Shown here: positions 29,231 through 43,189 of the stretch, in pieces
How the letters are laid out: the number at the start of each line of letters is the position of its first letter
Position numbering within the stretch: the stretch's first letter is position 1
Assembly: GCF_023856365.1 (NCBI RefSeq)
Contig: NW_026042407.1
Coordinates: 62,001-126,000, forward strand
Length of the DNA stretch: 64,000 nt
DNA from: Brienomyrus brachyistius
Lineage: Eukaryota > Chordata > Actinopteri > Osteoglossiformes > Mormyridae
Reading direction: 5' to 3'
Translations under genes and position numbers: made by a program
Notes under the pieces: model-generated
What the model saw: only the letters and a program-made list of their open reading frames with translations
Database searches by the model: none
Told to the model about the DNA's origin: nothing

Positions 29231-31510
29231 GCATAGCATATTAGCATATTAACATATTAGCATAGCGTGTTAGTGTATTAGCATATTAGCATATTAGCAT
29301 AGCATATTAGCATATTAACATATTAGCATATTAGCATATTAGCATAGTATATTAGCATAGTATATTAGCATAGTATATTAGCATATTAGCATATTAGCAT
29401 AGCATATTAGCATATTAGCATATTAGCATATTAGCATAGCGTGAGCATATTAGCGTATTAGCGTATTAGCATTTTAGCATATTAGCATATTAGCATATCG
29501 TGTTAGCATAGCGTATTAGCATAGCATATTAGCATATTAGTATATTAGCATATTAGCATAGCATATTAGCATATTAACATATTAGCATATTAGCATAGCA
29601 TATTAGCATATTAGCATAGCATATTAGCATAGCATATTAGCATATTAGCATATTAGCATATTAGCATAGCATGTTAGCATATTAGCATATTAGCATATTA
29701 GCATATTAGCATAGCATGTTAGCATATTAGCGTATTAGCATATTAGCATATTAGCATAGCATATTAGCATATTAACATTAGCATATTAGCATATTAGCAT
29801 ATTAGCATATTAGCATATTAGCATAGCATAGCATATTAGCATATTAGCATATTAGCATATTAGCATAGCGTGTTAGCGTATTAGCATATTAGCATATTAG
29901 CATAGCATATTAGCATATTAGCATATTAGCATATTAGCATAGCGTGTTAGCATATTAGCGTATTAGCATATTAGCATATTAGCATATTAGCATATTAGCA
30001 TATTAGCATAGCATATTAGCATATTAGCAAATTAGCATATTAGTATATTAGCATATTAGCATAGCATATTAGCATATTAGCATAGCGTGTTAGCGTATTA
30101 GCATATTAGCATATTAGCATATTAGCATATTAGCGTATTAGCATATTAGCATATTAGCATATTAGCATATTAGCATAGCATATTAGCATATTAGCATATT
30201 AGCATAGCATATTAGCATATTAACATATTAGCATAGCGTGTTAGTGTATTAGCATATTAGCATATTAGCATAGCATATTAGCATATTAACATATTAGCAT
30301 ATTAGCATATTAGCATATTAGCATAGTATATTAGCATAGTATATTAGCATATTAGCATATTAGCATAGCATATTAGCATATTAGCATATTAGCATATTAG
30401 CATAGCGTGTTAGAATATTAGCGTATTAGCGTATTAGCATTTTAGCATATTAGCATATTAGCATATCGTGTTAGCATAGCGTATTAGCATAGCATATTAG
30501 CATATTAGTATATTAGCATATTAGCATAGCGTGTTAGCATATTAGCGTATTAGCATATTAGCATATTAGCATATTAGCATATTAGCATATTAGCATATTA
30601 GCATAGCATATTAGCATATTAGCAAATTAGCATATTAGTATATTAGCATATTAGCATAGCATATTAGCATATTAGCATAGCGTGTTAGCGTATTAGCATA
30701 TTAGCATATTAGCATATTAGCATATTAGCATATTAGCATAGCATATTAGCATATTAGCATATTAGCATATTAGCATAGCATATTAGCATATTAGCATATT
30801 AGCATATTAACATAGCATATAAGCATATTAGCATATTAGCATAGCATATTAGCAAATTAGCATATTAGCATATTAGCATAGCATATTAGCATATTAGCAT
30901 ATTAGCATATTAGCATATTAGCATAGCATATTAGCATATTAGCATATTAGCATATTAGCATAGCATATTAGCATATTAGCATATTAGCATATTAGCATAT
31001 TAGCATATTAGCATATTAGCATATTAACATAGCATATTAGCATATTAGCATATTAGCATATTAGCATAGCATATTAGCATATTAGCATATTAGCATATTA
31101 GCATATTAACATATTAGCATATTAACATATTAGCATATTAGCATATTAGCATAACGTGTTAGCGTATTAGCATAGCATATTAGCATAGCATATTAACATA
31201 TTAGCATATTAGCATATTAGCATAGCGTGTTAGCGTATTAGCATATTAGCATATTAGCATAGCATATTAGCATATTAGCATATTAGCATAGCATATTAGC
31301 ATATTAGCATATTAGCATATTAGCATATTAGCATATTAGCATATTAGCATATTAGCATATTAGCTTAGCATATTAGCATATTAGCATATTAGCATAGCAT
31401 ATTAGCATAGCTTGTTAGCATATTAGCATATTAGCATATTAGCATAGCATATTAGCATATTAGCATGTTAGCATATTAGCAAAGCGTGTTAGTATATTAG
31501 CATATTAGCA
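29230..31510 (+). repeat. Segment of 13.7-16.2 kb type with a paired cluster
   Basis: Contains the CATTTTAG clusters at 29469 and 30437, a damaged cassette GCGTGAGC near 29442 (three bases missing), the shared CATTAG unit at 29776, CATAACGTG at about 31152 and the CTTAG unit near 31364. After about 31.5 kb it leaves the 16-kb type and enters the 52.3-kb type, with CTTGTTAG near 31410 as a private variant close to the switch. Confidence 0.7.
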
Positions 31511-31529
31511 TATTAGCATATTAGCATAG

Positions 31530-33420
31530 TGTGTTATATTAGAGTATTAGCATATTAACATATTAGCATATTAGCATATTAGCATATTAGCATATTAGCA
31601 TAACATGTTAGCATATTAACGTATTAGCATATTAACGTATTAGCATATTAGCATATTAGCATATTAGCATATTAGCATATTAGCATAGCGTGTTAGCATA
31701 TTAGCGTATTAGCATAGTACATTAGCATATTAGCATATTAGCATATTAGCATATTAGCATATTAACATATTAGCATATTAGCATATTAGCATAGCATATT
31801 AACGTATTAGCATATTAGCATATTAGCATAATAGCATAGCATATTAGCATATTAGCTTAGCATATTAGCATAGCATATTATCATATTAGCATATTATCAT
31901 ATTAGCATATTAACATATTAGCATGTTAGCATAGCATATTAGCATAGCTAGTTAGCATATTAGCGTATTAGCATATTAGCATTTCATATTAGCATAGCAT
32001 ATTAGCATATTAGCATATTAGCATAGCATATTAGCATATTAGCATATTAGCATATTAGCATAGCATATTAGCATATTAGCATATTAGCATATTAGCATAG
32101 CATATTAGCATATTAGCATATTAGCATATTAGCATATTAGTATAGCATATTAGCATATTAGCATATTACCATATTAGCATAGCGTGTTAGCGTATTAGCA
32201 TATTAGCATATTAGCATATTAGCATATTAGCATATTAGCATAGCGTGTTAGCGTATTAGCATATTAGCATATTAGCATAGCATATTAGTATATTAGCATA
32301 TTAGCATATTAGCATAGCATATTAGCATATTAGCATATTAGCATATTAGCATAGCATATTAGCATATTAGCATATTAGCATATTAGCGTATTAGCATATT
32401 AGCATATTAGCATAGCATATTAGCATATTAACATATTAGCATATTAGCATAGCATATTAGCATATTAGCATATTAGCATATTAACATAGCATATTAGCAT
32501 ATTAACATATTAGCATAGCATATTAGCATATTAGCATATTAAGATATTAGCATAGCATATTAGCATATTAGTATATTAGCATAGCATATTAGCATATTAG
32601 CATATTAGCATAGCATATTAGCATATTAACATATTAGCATATTAACATATTAACATAGCATATTAGCATATTAGCATATTAGCATGTTAGCGTATTAGCA
32701 TATTAGCATATTAGCATAGCATATTAGCATATTAGCATATTAGCATATTAGCATAGCATATTAGCATATTAACATATTAGCATATTAGCATAGCATATTA
32801 GCATATTAGCATATTAGCATATTAGCATAGCATATTAGCATAGCGTGTTAGCGTATTAGCATATTAGCATATTAGCATAGCATATTAGCATATTAGCAAA
32901 TTAGCATATTAGCATATTAGCATATTAGCATAGCGTGTTAGGATAGCGTATTAGCATAGCATATTAGCATATTAGCATATTAGCATAGCGTGTTAGCATA
33001 GCGTATTAGCATAGCATATTAGCATATTATATTAGCATATTAGCATAGCATATTAGCATATTAACATATTAGCATATTAGCATAGCATATTAGCATATTA
33101 GCATATTAGCATAGCATATTAGCATATTAGCATATTAGCATAGCATGTTAGCATAGCGTATTAGCATATTAGCATATTAGCATAGCATATTAGCATATTA
33201 ATATAGCATATTAGCATATTAGCATATTAGCATAGCATATTAGCATATTAGCATATTAGCATATTAGCATATTAGCATAGCGTGTTAACGTATTAGCATA
33301 TTAGCATATTAGCATAGCATATTAGCATATTAGCATATTAGCATATTAGCATATTAGCATATTAACATATTAGCATATTAGCATATTAACATAGCATGTT
33401 AGCGTATTAGCATATTAGCA
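31530..33420 (+). repeat. Segment shared with 52.29-54.25 and 61.8-63.9 kb
   Basis: Starts with GTTATATTAGAG near 31534, then CATAACATGTTAG, two CGTATTAG units after CATATTAA units, GTACATTAG near 31715, CATAATAGCATAG near 31829, two CATATTAT units near 31880-31900, CTAGTTAG near 31948 and CATTTCATATTAG near 31980. CTAGTTAG recurs near 52790 and 62310; shifts are about 20.84 kb and 30.36 kb. A three-base-short unit TATTAG near 33030 is shared with about 53835 and 63425. Confidence 0.8.
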
Positions 33421-33424
33421 TATT

Positions 33425-36105
33425 AGCATAGCATATTAGCATATTAGCATATTAGCATATTAGCATAGCGTGTTAGCATATTAGCGTATTAACATATTAG
33501 TATATTAGAATATTAGCATATTAGCATAGCATATTAGCATATTAGCATATTAGCATATTAATATATTAGCATATTAGCATAGCATATTAGCATATTAGCA
33601 TAGCGTGTTAGCTTATTAGCATATTAGCATATTAGCATATTAGCATATTAGCATATTAGCATATTAGCATATTAGCATAGCATATTAGCATATTAGCATA
33701 TTAGCATATTAACATAGCATATAAGCATATTAGCATATTAGCATATTAGCATAGCATATTAGCAAATTAGCATATAGCATATTAGCATATTAGCATAGCA
33801 TATAAGCATATTAGCATATTAGCATATTAGCATATTAGCATATTAGCAGATTAGCATATTAGCATATTAGCATATTAGCATATTAGCATATTAGCATAGC
33901 ATATTAGCATATTAGCATATTAACATATTAGCAGATTAGCATATTAGCATATTAGCATAGCATATTAGCATATTAGCATATTAGCATATTAGCATAGCAT
34001 ATTAGCATATTAGCATATTAGCATAGCGTGTTAGCGTATTAGCATATTAGCATATTAGCATAGCATATTAGCATATTAGCATATTAGCATATTAGCATAG
34101 CATATTAGCATATTAGCATATTAGCATATTAGCATAGCATAGCGTGTTAGCGTATTAGCATATTAGCACTATTAGCATATTTGCATAGCATATTAGCATA
34201 TTAGCATATTAGCATATTAGCATCGCGTGCTAGCATAGCGTATCAGCATATTAGCATATTAGCATATTAGCATATTAGCATATTAGCATATTAGCATATT
34301 AGCATATTAGCATAGCATATTAGCATATTAACATATTAGCATATTAGCATAGCATATTAGCATATTAGCATATTTGTATATTAGCATATTAGCGTATTAG
34401 CATATTAGCATATTAGCATATTAGCATAGCATATTAGCATATTAGCATATTAGCATATTAGCATAGCATATTAGCATATTAACATATTAGCATATTAGCA
34501 TATTAGCATATTAGCATATTAGCATATTAGCATAGCATAGCATATTAGCATATTAGCATATTAGCATAGCATATTAGCATATTAGCATATTAGCATATTA
34601 GCATAGCATATTAGCATATTAGCATATTAGCATATTAGCATAGCATATTAGCATATTAACATATTAGCATATTAGCATAGCATATTAGCATAGCATATTA
34701 GCATATTAGCATATTAGCATATTAGCATATTAGCATAGCGTGTTAGCGTATTAGCATATTAGCATAGCATATTAGCATATTAGCATATTAGCATATTAGC
34801 ATATTAGCATAGCATATTAGCATATTAGCATATTAGCATATTAGCATAGCATATTAGCATATTAGCATATTAGCATATTAGCATATTAGCATAGCATATT
34901 AGCATAGCGTGTTAGCGTATTAGCATATTAGCATATTAGCATAGCATATTAGTATATTAGCATATTAGCATATTAGCATAGCGTGTTAGCATATTAGCGT
35001 ATTAGCATATTAGCATATTAGCATATTAGCATATTAGCATAGCGTGTTAGCATATTAGCATATTAGCATATTAGCATATTAGCATATTAGCATAGCATAT
35101 TAGCATAGCATATTAGCATATTAGCATATTAGCATATTAGCATAGCATATTAGCATATTAGCATATTATCATATTAGCATAGCGTGTTAGCGTATTAGCA
35201 TATTAGCATATTAGCATAGCATATTAGCATATAAGCATATTAGCATATAAGCATATTAGCATATTAGCATATTAGCATATTAGCATAGCATATTAGCATA
35301 TTAGCATATTAGTATATTAGCATAGCATATTAGCATAGCATATTAGCATATTAGCATATTAGCATAGCATATTAGCATATTAGCATATTAGCATAGCGTG
35401 TTAGCGTATTAGCATATTATCATATTAGCATAGCATATTAGCATATTACCATATTTAGCATATTAACATAGCATATTAGCATATTAGCATATTAGCATAT
35501 TAGCATATTAGCATATTAGCATAGCATATTAGCATATTAGCATATTAGCATATTAGTACAGCATATTAGCATATTAGCATATTAGCATATTAGCATAGCG
35601 TGTTAGCGTATTAGCATATTAGCATATTAGCATAGCATATTAGCATATTAGCATATTAGCATAGCATATTAGCATATTAGCATAGCGTGTTAGCGTATTA
35701 GCATATTAGCATATTAGCATAGCATATTAGCATATCATATTAGCATATTAGCATAGCATATTAGCATATTAACATATTAGCATATTAGCATATTAGTATA
35801 GCATATTAGCATATTAGCATATTAGCATATTAGCATATTAGCATATTAGCATATTAGCATAGCGTGTTAGCGTATTAGCATATTAGCATATTAGCATAGC
35901 ATATTAGCATATTAGTATATTAGCATATTAGCATAGCATATTAGCATATTAGCACAACATATTAGCATAGCATGTTAGCATATTAGCATATTAGCATATT
36001 AACATATTAGCATAGCATATTAGCATATTAACATAGCATATTAACATAGCATATTAGCATATTAGCATATTAGCATATTAGCATAGCATATTAGCATATT
36101 AGCAT
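33425..36105 (+). repeat. Second copy of the 0.55-3.4 kb segment
   Basis: Collinear with 545-3385, carrying the CACTATTAG landmark at 34167 and CACAACATATTAG at 35953. The octamer before the CGTGCTAG landmark reads CATCG here instead of CATAG, a private change at about 34224. The 5' part also matches 54.27-55.5 kb with a constant shift of 20784 at two landmarks 60 bp apart. Confidence 0.78.
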
Positions 36106-36109
36106 ATTA

Positions 36110-39050
36110 GCATATTAGCATATTAGCATATTAGCATATTAGCATATTAGCATATTAGCATAGCATATTAGCATATTAGCATATTAGCATATTAGCATAT
36201 TAGCATAGCATATTAGCATATTAGCATATTAACATATTAGCATATTAACATATTAGCATATCATATTAGCATATTAGCATATTAGCATATTAGCATATTA
36301 GCATATTAGCATAGCGTGTTAGCGTATTAGCATATTAGCATATTAGCATAGCATATTAGCATATTAGCATATTAACATATTAGCATATTAGCATAGTATA
36401 TTAGCATATTAGCATATTAGCATATTAACATAACATAGCATATTAGCATAGCATATTAGCATAGCATATTAGCATATTAGCATATTAGCATATTAGCATA
36501 GCGTGTTAGCGTATTAGCATAGCATATTAGCATAGCATATTAGCATATTAGCATATTAGCATAGCATATTAGCATATTAGCATATTAGCATATTAGCATA
36601 TTAGCATATTAGCATATTAGCATATTAGCATAGCATATTAGCATATTAGCATATTAGCATATTAGCATAGCATTTTAGCATATTAGCATATTAGCATAGC
36701 ATATTAGCATATTAGCATATTAGCATAGCATATCAGCATATTAGCATTGCGTGTTAGCATATTAACATATTAGCATATTAGCATAGCATATTAGCATATT
36801 AGCATATTAGCATAGCATATTAGTATATTAGCATATTAGCATATTAGCATAGCATATTAGCATATTAGCATATTAGCATATTAGCATAGCATATTAGCAT
36901 AGCGTGTTAGCGTATTAGCATATTAGCATATTAGCATAGCATATTAGCATATTAGCATATTAGCATATTAGCATAGCGTGTTAGCATATTAGCGTATTAG
37001 CATATTAGCATATTAGCATATTAGCATAGCGTGTTAGCATATTAGCATAGCGTGTTAGCATATTAGCATATTAGCATAGCGTGTTAGCATATTAGCGTAT
37101 TAGCATAGCATATTAGCATATTAGCATATTAGCATATTAGCATATTATCATATTAGCATATTAGCATATTAGCATAGCATATTAGCATATTAACATATTA
37201 GCATATTAGCATAGCATATTAGCATATTAGCATATTAGCATATTAGCATATTAGCATATTAGCATAGCGTGTTAGCGTATTAGCATATTAGCATATTAGC
37301 ATATTAGCATAGCATATTAGCATATTAGCATATTAGCATATTAGCATATTAGCATATTAGCATATTAGCATAGCATATTAGCATATTAGTATATTAGCAT
37401 ATTAGCATAGCGAGTTAGTGTATTAGCATATTAGCATATTAGCATAGCATATTAGCATATTAGCATATTATCATATTAGCATATTAGCATAGCATATTAG
37501 CATATTAGCATATTAGCATAGCGTATTAGCGTATTAGCATATTAGCATATTAGCATAGTATATTAGCATATTAGCATATTAGCATATTAGCATATTAGCA
37601 TAGCGTGTTAGCATATTAGCGTATTAGCATATTAGCATATTAGCATATTAGCATATTAGCATATTAGCATAGCATATTAGCATATTAGCATATTAGCATA
37701 TTAGCATAGCATATTAGCATATTAACATATTAGCATAGCGTGTTAGTGTATTAGCATATTAGCATATTAGCATAGCATATTAGCATATTAACATATTAGC
37801 ATATTAGCATATTAGCATAGTATATTAGCATAGTATATTAGCATATTAGCATATTAGCATAGCATATTAGCATATTAGCATATTAGCATATTAGCATAGC
37901 GTGTTAGCATATTAGCGTATTAGCGTATTAGCATTTTAGCATATTAGCATATTAGCATATCGTGTTAGCATAGCGTATTAGCATAGCATATTAGCATATT
38001 AGTATATTAGCATATTAGCATAGCATATTAGCATATTAACATATTAGCATATTAGCATAGCATATTAGCATATTAGCATATTAGCATATTAGCATAGCAT
38101 ATTAGCATATTAGCATATTAGCATATTAGCATAGCATGTTAGCATATTAGCGTATTAGCATATTAGCATATTAGCATAGCATATTAGCATATTAACATTA
38201 GCATATTAGCATATTAGCATATTAGCATATTAGCATATTAGCATAGCATAGCATATTAGCATATTAGCATATTAGCATATTAGCATAGCGTGTTAGCGTA
38301 TTAGCATATTAGCATATTAGCATATTAGCATAGCATATTAGCATATTAGCATATTAGCATATTAGCATAGCGTGTTAGCATATTAGCGTATTAGCATATT
38401 AGCATATTAGCATATTAGCATATTAGCATATTAGCATATTAGCATAGCATATTAGCATATTAGCAAATTAGCATATTAGTATATTAGCATATTAGCATAG
38501 CATATTAGCATATTAGCATAGCGTGTTAGCGTATTAGCATATTAGCATATTAGCATATTAGCATATTAGCGTATTAGCATATTAGCATATTAGCATATTA
38601 GCATATTAGCATAGCATATTAGCATATTAGCATATTAGCATAGCATATTAGCATATTAACATATTAGCATAGCGTGTTAGTGTATTAGCATATTAGCATA
38701 TTAGCATAGCATATTAGCATATTAACATATTAGCATATTAGCATATTAGCATATTAGCATAGTATATTAGCATAGTATATTAGCATATTAGCATATTAGC
38801 ATAGCATATTAGCATATTAGCATATTAGCATAGCGTGTTAGAATATTAGCGTATTAGCGTATTAGCATTTTAGCATATTAGCATATTAGCATATCGTGTT
38901 AGCATAGCGTATTAGCATAGCATATTAGCATATTAGTATATTAGCATATTAGCATAGCGTGTTAGCATATTAGCGTATTAGCATATTAGCATATTAGCAT
39001 ATTAGCATATTAGCATATTAGCATATTAGCATAGCATATTAGCATATTAG
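36110..39050 (+). repeat. Segment of 11.8-14.9 kb type with an internal deletion
   Basis: Landmarks shared with 11.8-14.9 kb: CATAT short unit (36261 against 11811), CATAACATAG near 36430, CATTTTAG after a pentamer at 36669, CATTGCGTG at 36746, GCGAGTTAGTG at 37410 and the CATTTTAG pair at 37931 and 38875. The shift falls from about 24450 to about 24180 between the first two landmarks. This copy therefore lacks roughly 280 bp that hold CATATTAC and GGATAGCG units in the 11.8-12.1 kb region. Confidence 0.72.
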
Positions 39051-41660
39051 CAAATTAGCATATTAGTATATTAGCATATTAGCATAGCATATTAGCATAT
39101 TAGCATAGCGTGTTAGCGTATTAGCATATTAGCATATTAGCATATTAGCATATTAGCATATTAGCATAGCATATTAGCATATTAGCATATTAGCATATTA
39201 GCATAGCATATTAGCATATTAGCATATTAGCATATTAACATAGCATATAAGCATATTAGCATATTAGCATAGCATATTAGCAAATTAGCATATTAGCATA
39301 TTAGCATAGCATATTAGCATATTAGCATATTAGCATATTAGCATAGCATATTAGCATATTAGCATATTAGCATATTAGCATAGCATATTAGCATATTAGC
39401 ATATTAGCATATTAGCATATTAGCATATTAACATAGCATATTAGCATATTAGCATATTAGCATATTAGCATAGCATATTAGCATATTAGCATATTAGCAT
39501 ATTAGCATATTAACATATTAGCATATTAACATATTAGCATATTAGCATATTAGCATAACGTGTTAGCGTATTAGCATAGCATATTAGCATAGCATATTAA
39601 CATATTAGCATAACATATTAGCATAGCGTGTTAGCGTATTAGCATATTAGCATATTAGCATAGCATATTAGCATATTAGCATATTAGCATAGCATATTAG
39701 CATATTAGCATATTAGCATATTAGCATATTAGCATATTAGCATATTAGCATATTAGCTTAGCATATTAGCATATTAGCATATTAGCATAGCATATTAGCA
39801 TAGCGTGTTAGCATATTAGCATATTAGCATATTAGCATAGCATATTAGCATATTAGCATGTTAGCATATTAGCATAGCGTGTTAGCATATTAGCGTATTA
39901 GCATATTAGCATATTAGCATATTAGCATATTAACATAGCGTGTTAGCATATTAGCATATTAGCATATTAACATATTAGCATAGCATATTAACATATTAGC
40001 ATATTAGCATATTAGCATAGCATATTAGCATATTAGCATAGCATATTAGCATAGCGTGTTAGCGTATTAGCATGTTAGCATATTAGCATATTAGCATAGC
40101 ATATTAACATATTAGCATATTAGCATATTAGCATATTAGCATATTAGCATAGCATATTAGCATATTAGCATATTAGCATATTAGCATATTAGCATAGCAT
40201 ATTAGCATATTAGCATATTAGCATATTAGCATAGCGTGTTAGCGTATTAGCATATTAGCATATTAGCATATTAGCATATTAGCATAGCATATTAGCATAT
40301 TACCATATTTAGCATATTAACATAGCATATTAGCATATTAGCATATTAGCATATTAGCATAGCATATTAGCATATTAGCATATTAGCATATTAGCATAGC
40401 ATATTAGCATATTAGCATATTAGCATAGCATATTAGCATATTAACATATTAGCATATTAGCATAGCGTGTTAGCGTATTAGCATATTAGCATAGCATATT
40501 AGCATATTAGCATATTAGCATAGCATATTAGCATATTAGCATAGCGTGTTAGCGTATTAGCATATTAGCATATTAGCATAGCATATTAGCATATCATATT
40601 AGCATATTAGCATATTAGCATATTAGCATATTAGCATAGCATATTAGCATATTAACATATTAGCATATTAGCATATTAGCATAGCATATTAGCATATTAG
40701 CATATTAGCATAGTAGCATAGCGTGTTAGCGTATTAACGTATTAGCATATTAGCATAGCATATTAGCATATTAACATATTAGCATATTAGCATAGCATAT
40801 TAGCATATTAGCATATTAGCATATTAACATAGCATATTAGCATAGCATATTAGCATATTAGTATAGCATATTAGCATAGCGTGTTAGCGTATTAGCATAT
40901 TAGCATATTAGCATAGCATATTAGCATATTAGCATAGCGTGTTAGCATATTAGCGTATTAGCATATTAGCATATTAGCATATTAGCATATTAGCATAGCG
41001 TGTTAGCATATTAGCGTATTAGCGTATTAGCATATTAGCATATTAGCATATTAGCATATCGTGTTAGCATAGCGTATTAGCATAGCATATTAGCATATTA
41101 GTATATTAGCATATTAGCATAGCATATTAGCATATTAACATATTAGCATATTAGCATAGCATATTAGCATATTAGCATATTAGCATATTAGCATAGCATA
41201 TTAGCATATTAACATATTAGCATATTAGCATAGCATGTTAGCATATTAGCGTATTAGCATATTAGCATATTAGCATAGCATATTAGCATATTAACATTAG
41301 CATATTAGCATATTAGCATATTAGCATATTAGCATATTAGCATAGCATATTAGCATATTAGCATATTAGCATATTAGCATATTAGCATAGCGTGTTAGCG
41401 TGTTAGCGTATTAGCATATTAGCATATTAGCATAGCATATTAGCATATTAGCATATTAGCATATTAGCATAGCGTGTTAGCATATTAGCGTATTAGCATA
41501 TTAGCATATTAGCATATTAGCATATTAGGATATTAGCATAGCATATTAGCATATTAGCAAATTAGCATATTAGTATATTAGCATATTAGCATAGCATATT
41601 AGCATATTAGCATAGCGTGTTAGCATATTAGCATATTAGCATATTAGCATATTAGCATAT
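39050..41660 (+). repeat. Third copy of the 15.4-18.0 kb segment
   Basis: CATAACGTG at about 39556, CTTAG unit near 39757, CATATTAC with 9-mer near 40300, GTAGCATAG at 40713, CATATCGTG near 41059 and CAAATTAG near 41568. A doubled cassette, CGTGTTAGCGTGTTAG near 41394, is private. After about 41.66 kb it switches to the type seen at 6.7 and 25.5 kb. Confidence 0.72.
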
Positions 41661-41699
41661 TAGCATATTAGCATATTAGCATATTAGCATATTAGCATA

Positions 41700-43170
41700 T
41701 TAGTATATTAGCATATTAACATAGCATATTAGCATATTAGCATATTAGCATATTAGCATACCGTGTTAGCGTATTAACATATTAGCATATTAGCATATTA
41801 GCATATTAGCATATTAGCATAGCATATTAGCATATTAGCATATTAGCATATTAGCATATTAGCATAGCATATTAGCATATTAGCATATTAGCATATTAGC
41901 ATAGCGTGTTAGCGTATTAGCGTATTAGCGTATTAGCATATTAGTATAGCATATTAGCATATTAGCATATTATCATATTAGCATATTAGCATAGCATATT
42001 ATCATATTAGAATATTAGCATATTAGCATATTAGCATAGCGTGTTAGCGTATTAGCATATTAGCATATTAGCATATTAGCATAGCATATTAGCATATTAG
42101 CATATTAGCATAGCATATTAGCGTATTAGCATATTAGCATATTAGCATATTAGCATAGCATATTAGCATATTAGCATATTAGCATATTAGCATATTAGCA
42201 TAGTGTGTTAGCATATTAGCGTATTAGCATATTAGCATATTAGCATATTAGCATAGCGTGTTAGCATATTAGCGTATTAGCATAGCATATTAGCATATTA
42301 GCATATTAGCATATTAATATATTAGCATATTAACACATTAGCATATTAGCATATTAACATATTAGCATATTAGCATATTAGCATAGCATATTAGCATATT
42401 AGCATATTAGCATATTAGCGTATAAGCATAGCATATTAGCATATTAGCATATTAGCATATTAGCATAGCGTGTTAGCGTATTAGCATATTAGCATATTAG
42501 CATATTAGCATATTAGCATATCATATTAGCATAGCATATTAGCATATTAGCATATTAGCATATTAGCATAGCGTGTTAGCGTATTAGCATATTAGCATAT
42601 TAGCATAGCATATTAGCATATTAGCATATTAACATATTAGCATATTAGCATAGCATATTAACACATTAGCATATTAGCATATTAGCATAGCATATTAGCA
42701 TATTAGCATATTAGCATATTAGCATAGCATATTAGCATATTAGCATATTAGGATATTAGCATAGCGTGTTAGCGTATTAGCATATTAGCATATTAGCATA
42801 TTAGTATATTAGCATATTAACATAGCATATTAGCATATTAGCATATTAGCATATTAGCATACCGTGTTAGCGTATTAACATATTAGCATATTAGCATATT
42901 AGCATATTAGCATAGCATATTAGCATATTAGCATATTAGCCTAGCATATTAGCATATTAGCATATTAGCATATTAGCATAGCATATTAATAAATTAGCAT
43001 ATTAGCATATTAGCATATTAGCATATTAGCATATTAGCATATTAGCATAGCATATAAGCATATTAGCATATTAGCATATCAGCATATTAGCATAGCGTGT
43101 TAGCGTATTAGCATATTAGCATAGCATATTAATATATTAGCATATTAGCATATTAGCATAGCATATTAGC
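41700..43170 (+). repeat. Mosaic segment, 5' part: 5.4-7.1 kb type
   Basis: Contains the altered junction CATACCGTGTTAG near 41760 and again near 42865, doubled CGTATTAG near 41905, GAATATT near 42010, CATATTAA-CACATTAG near 42330 and 42658, CGTATAAG near 42419 and AATAAATTAG at 42987. The shift to the 24.2-kb copy is 17.3-17.7 kb. The CAGATTAG unit that follows AATAAATTAG in the other copies is missing here because the type changes at about 43.15-43.2 kb. Confidence 0.75.
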
Positions 43171-43189
43171 ATATTAGCATATTAGCATA

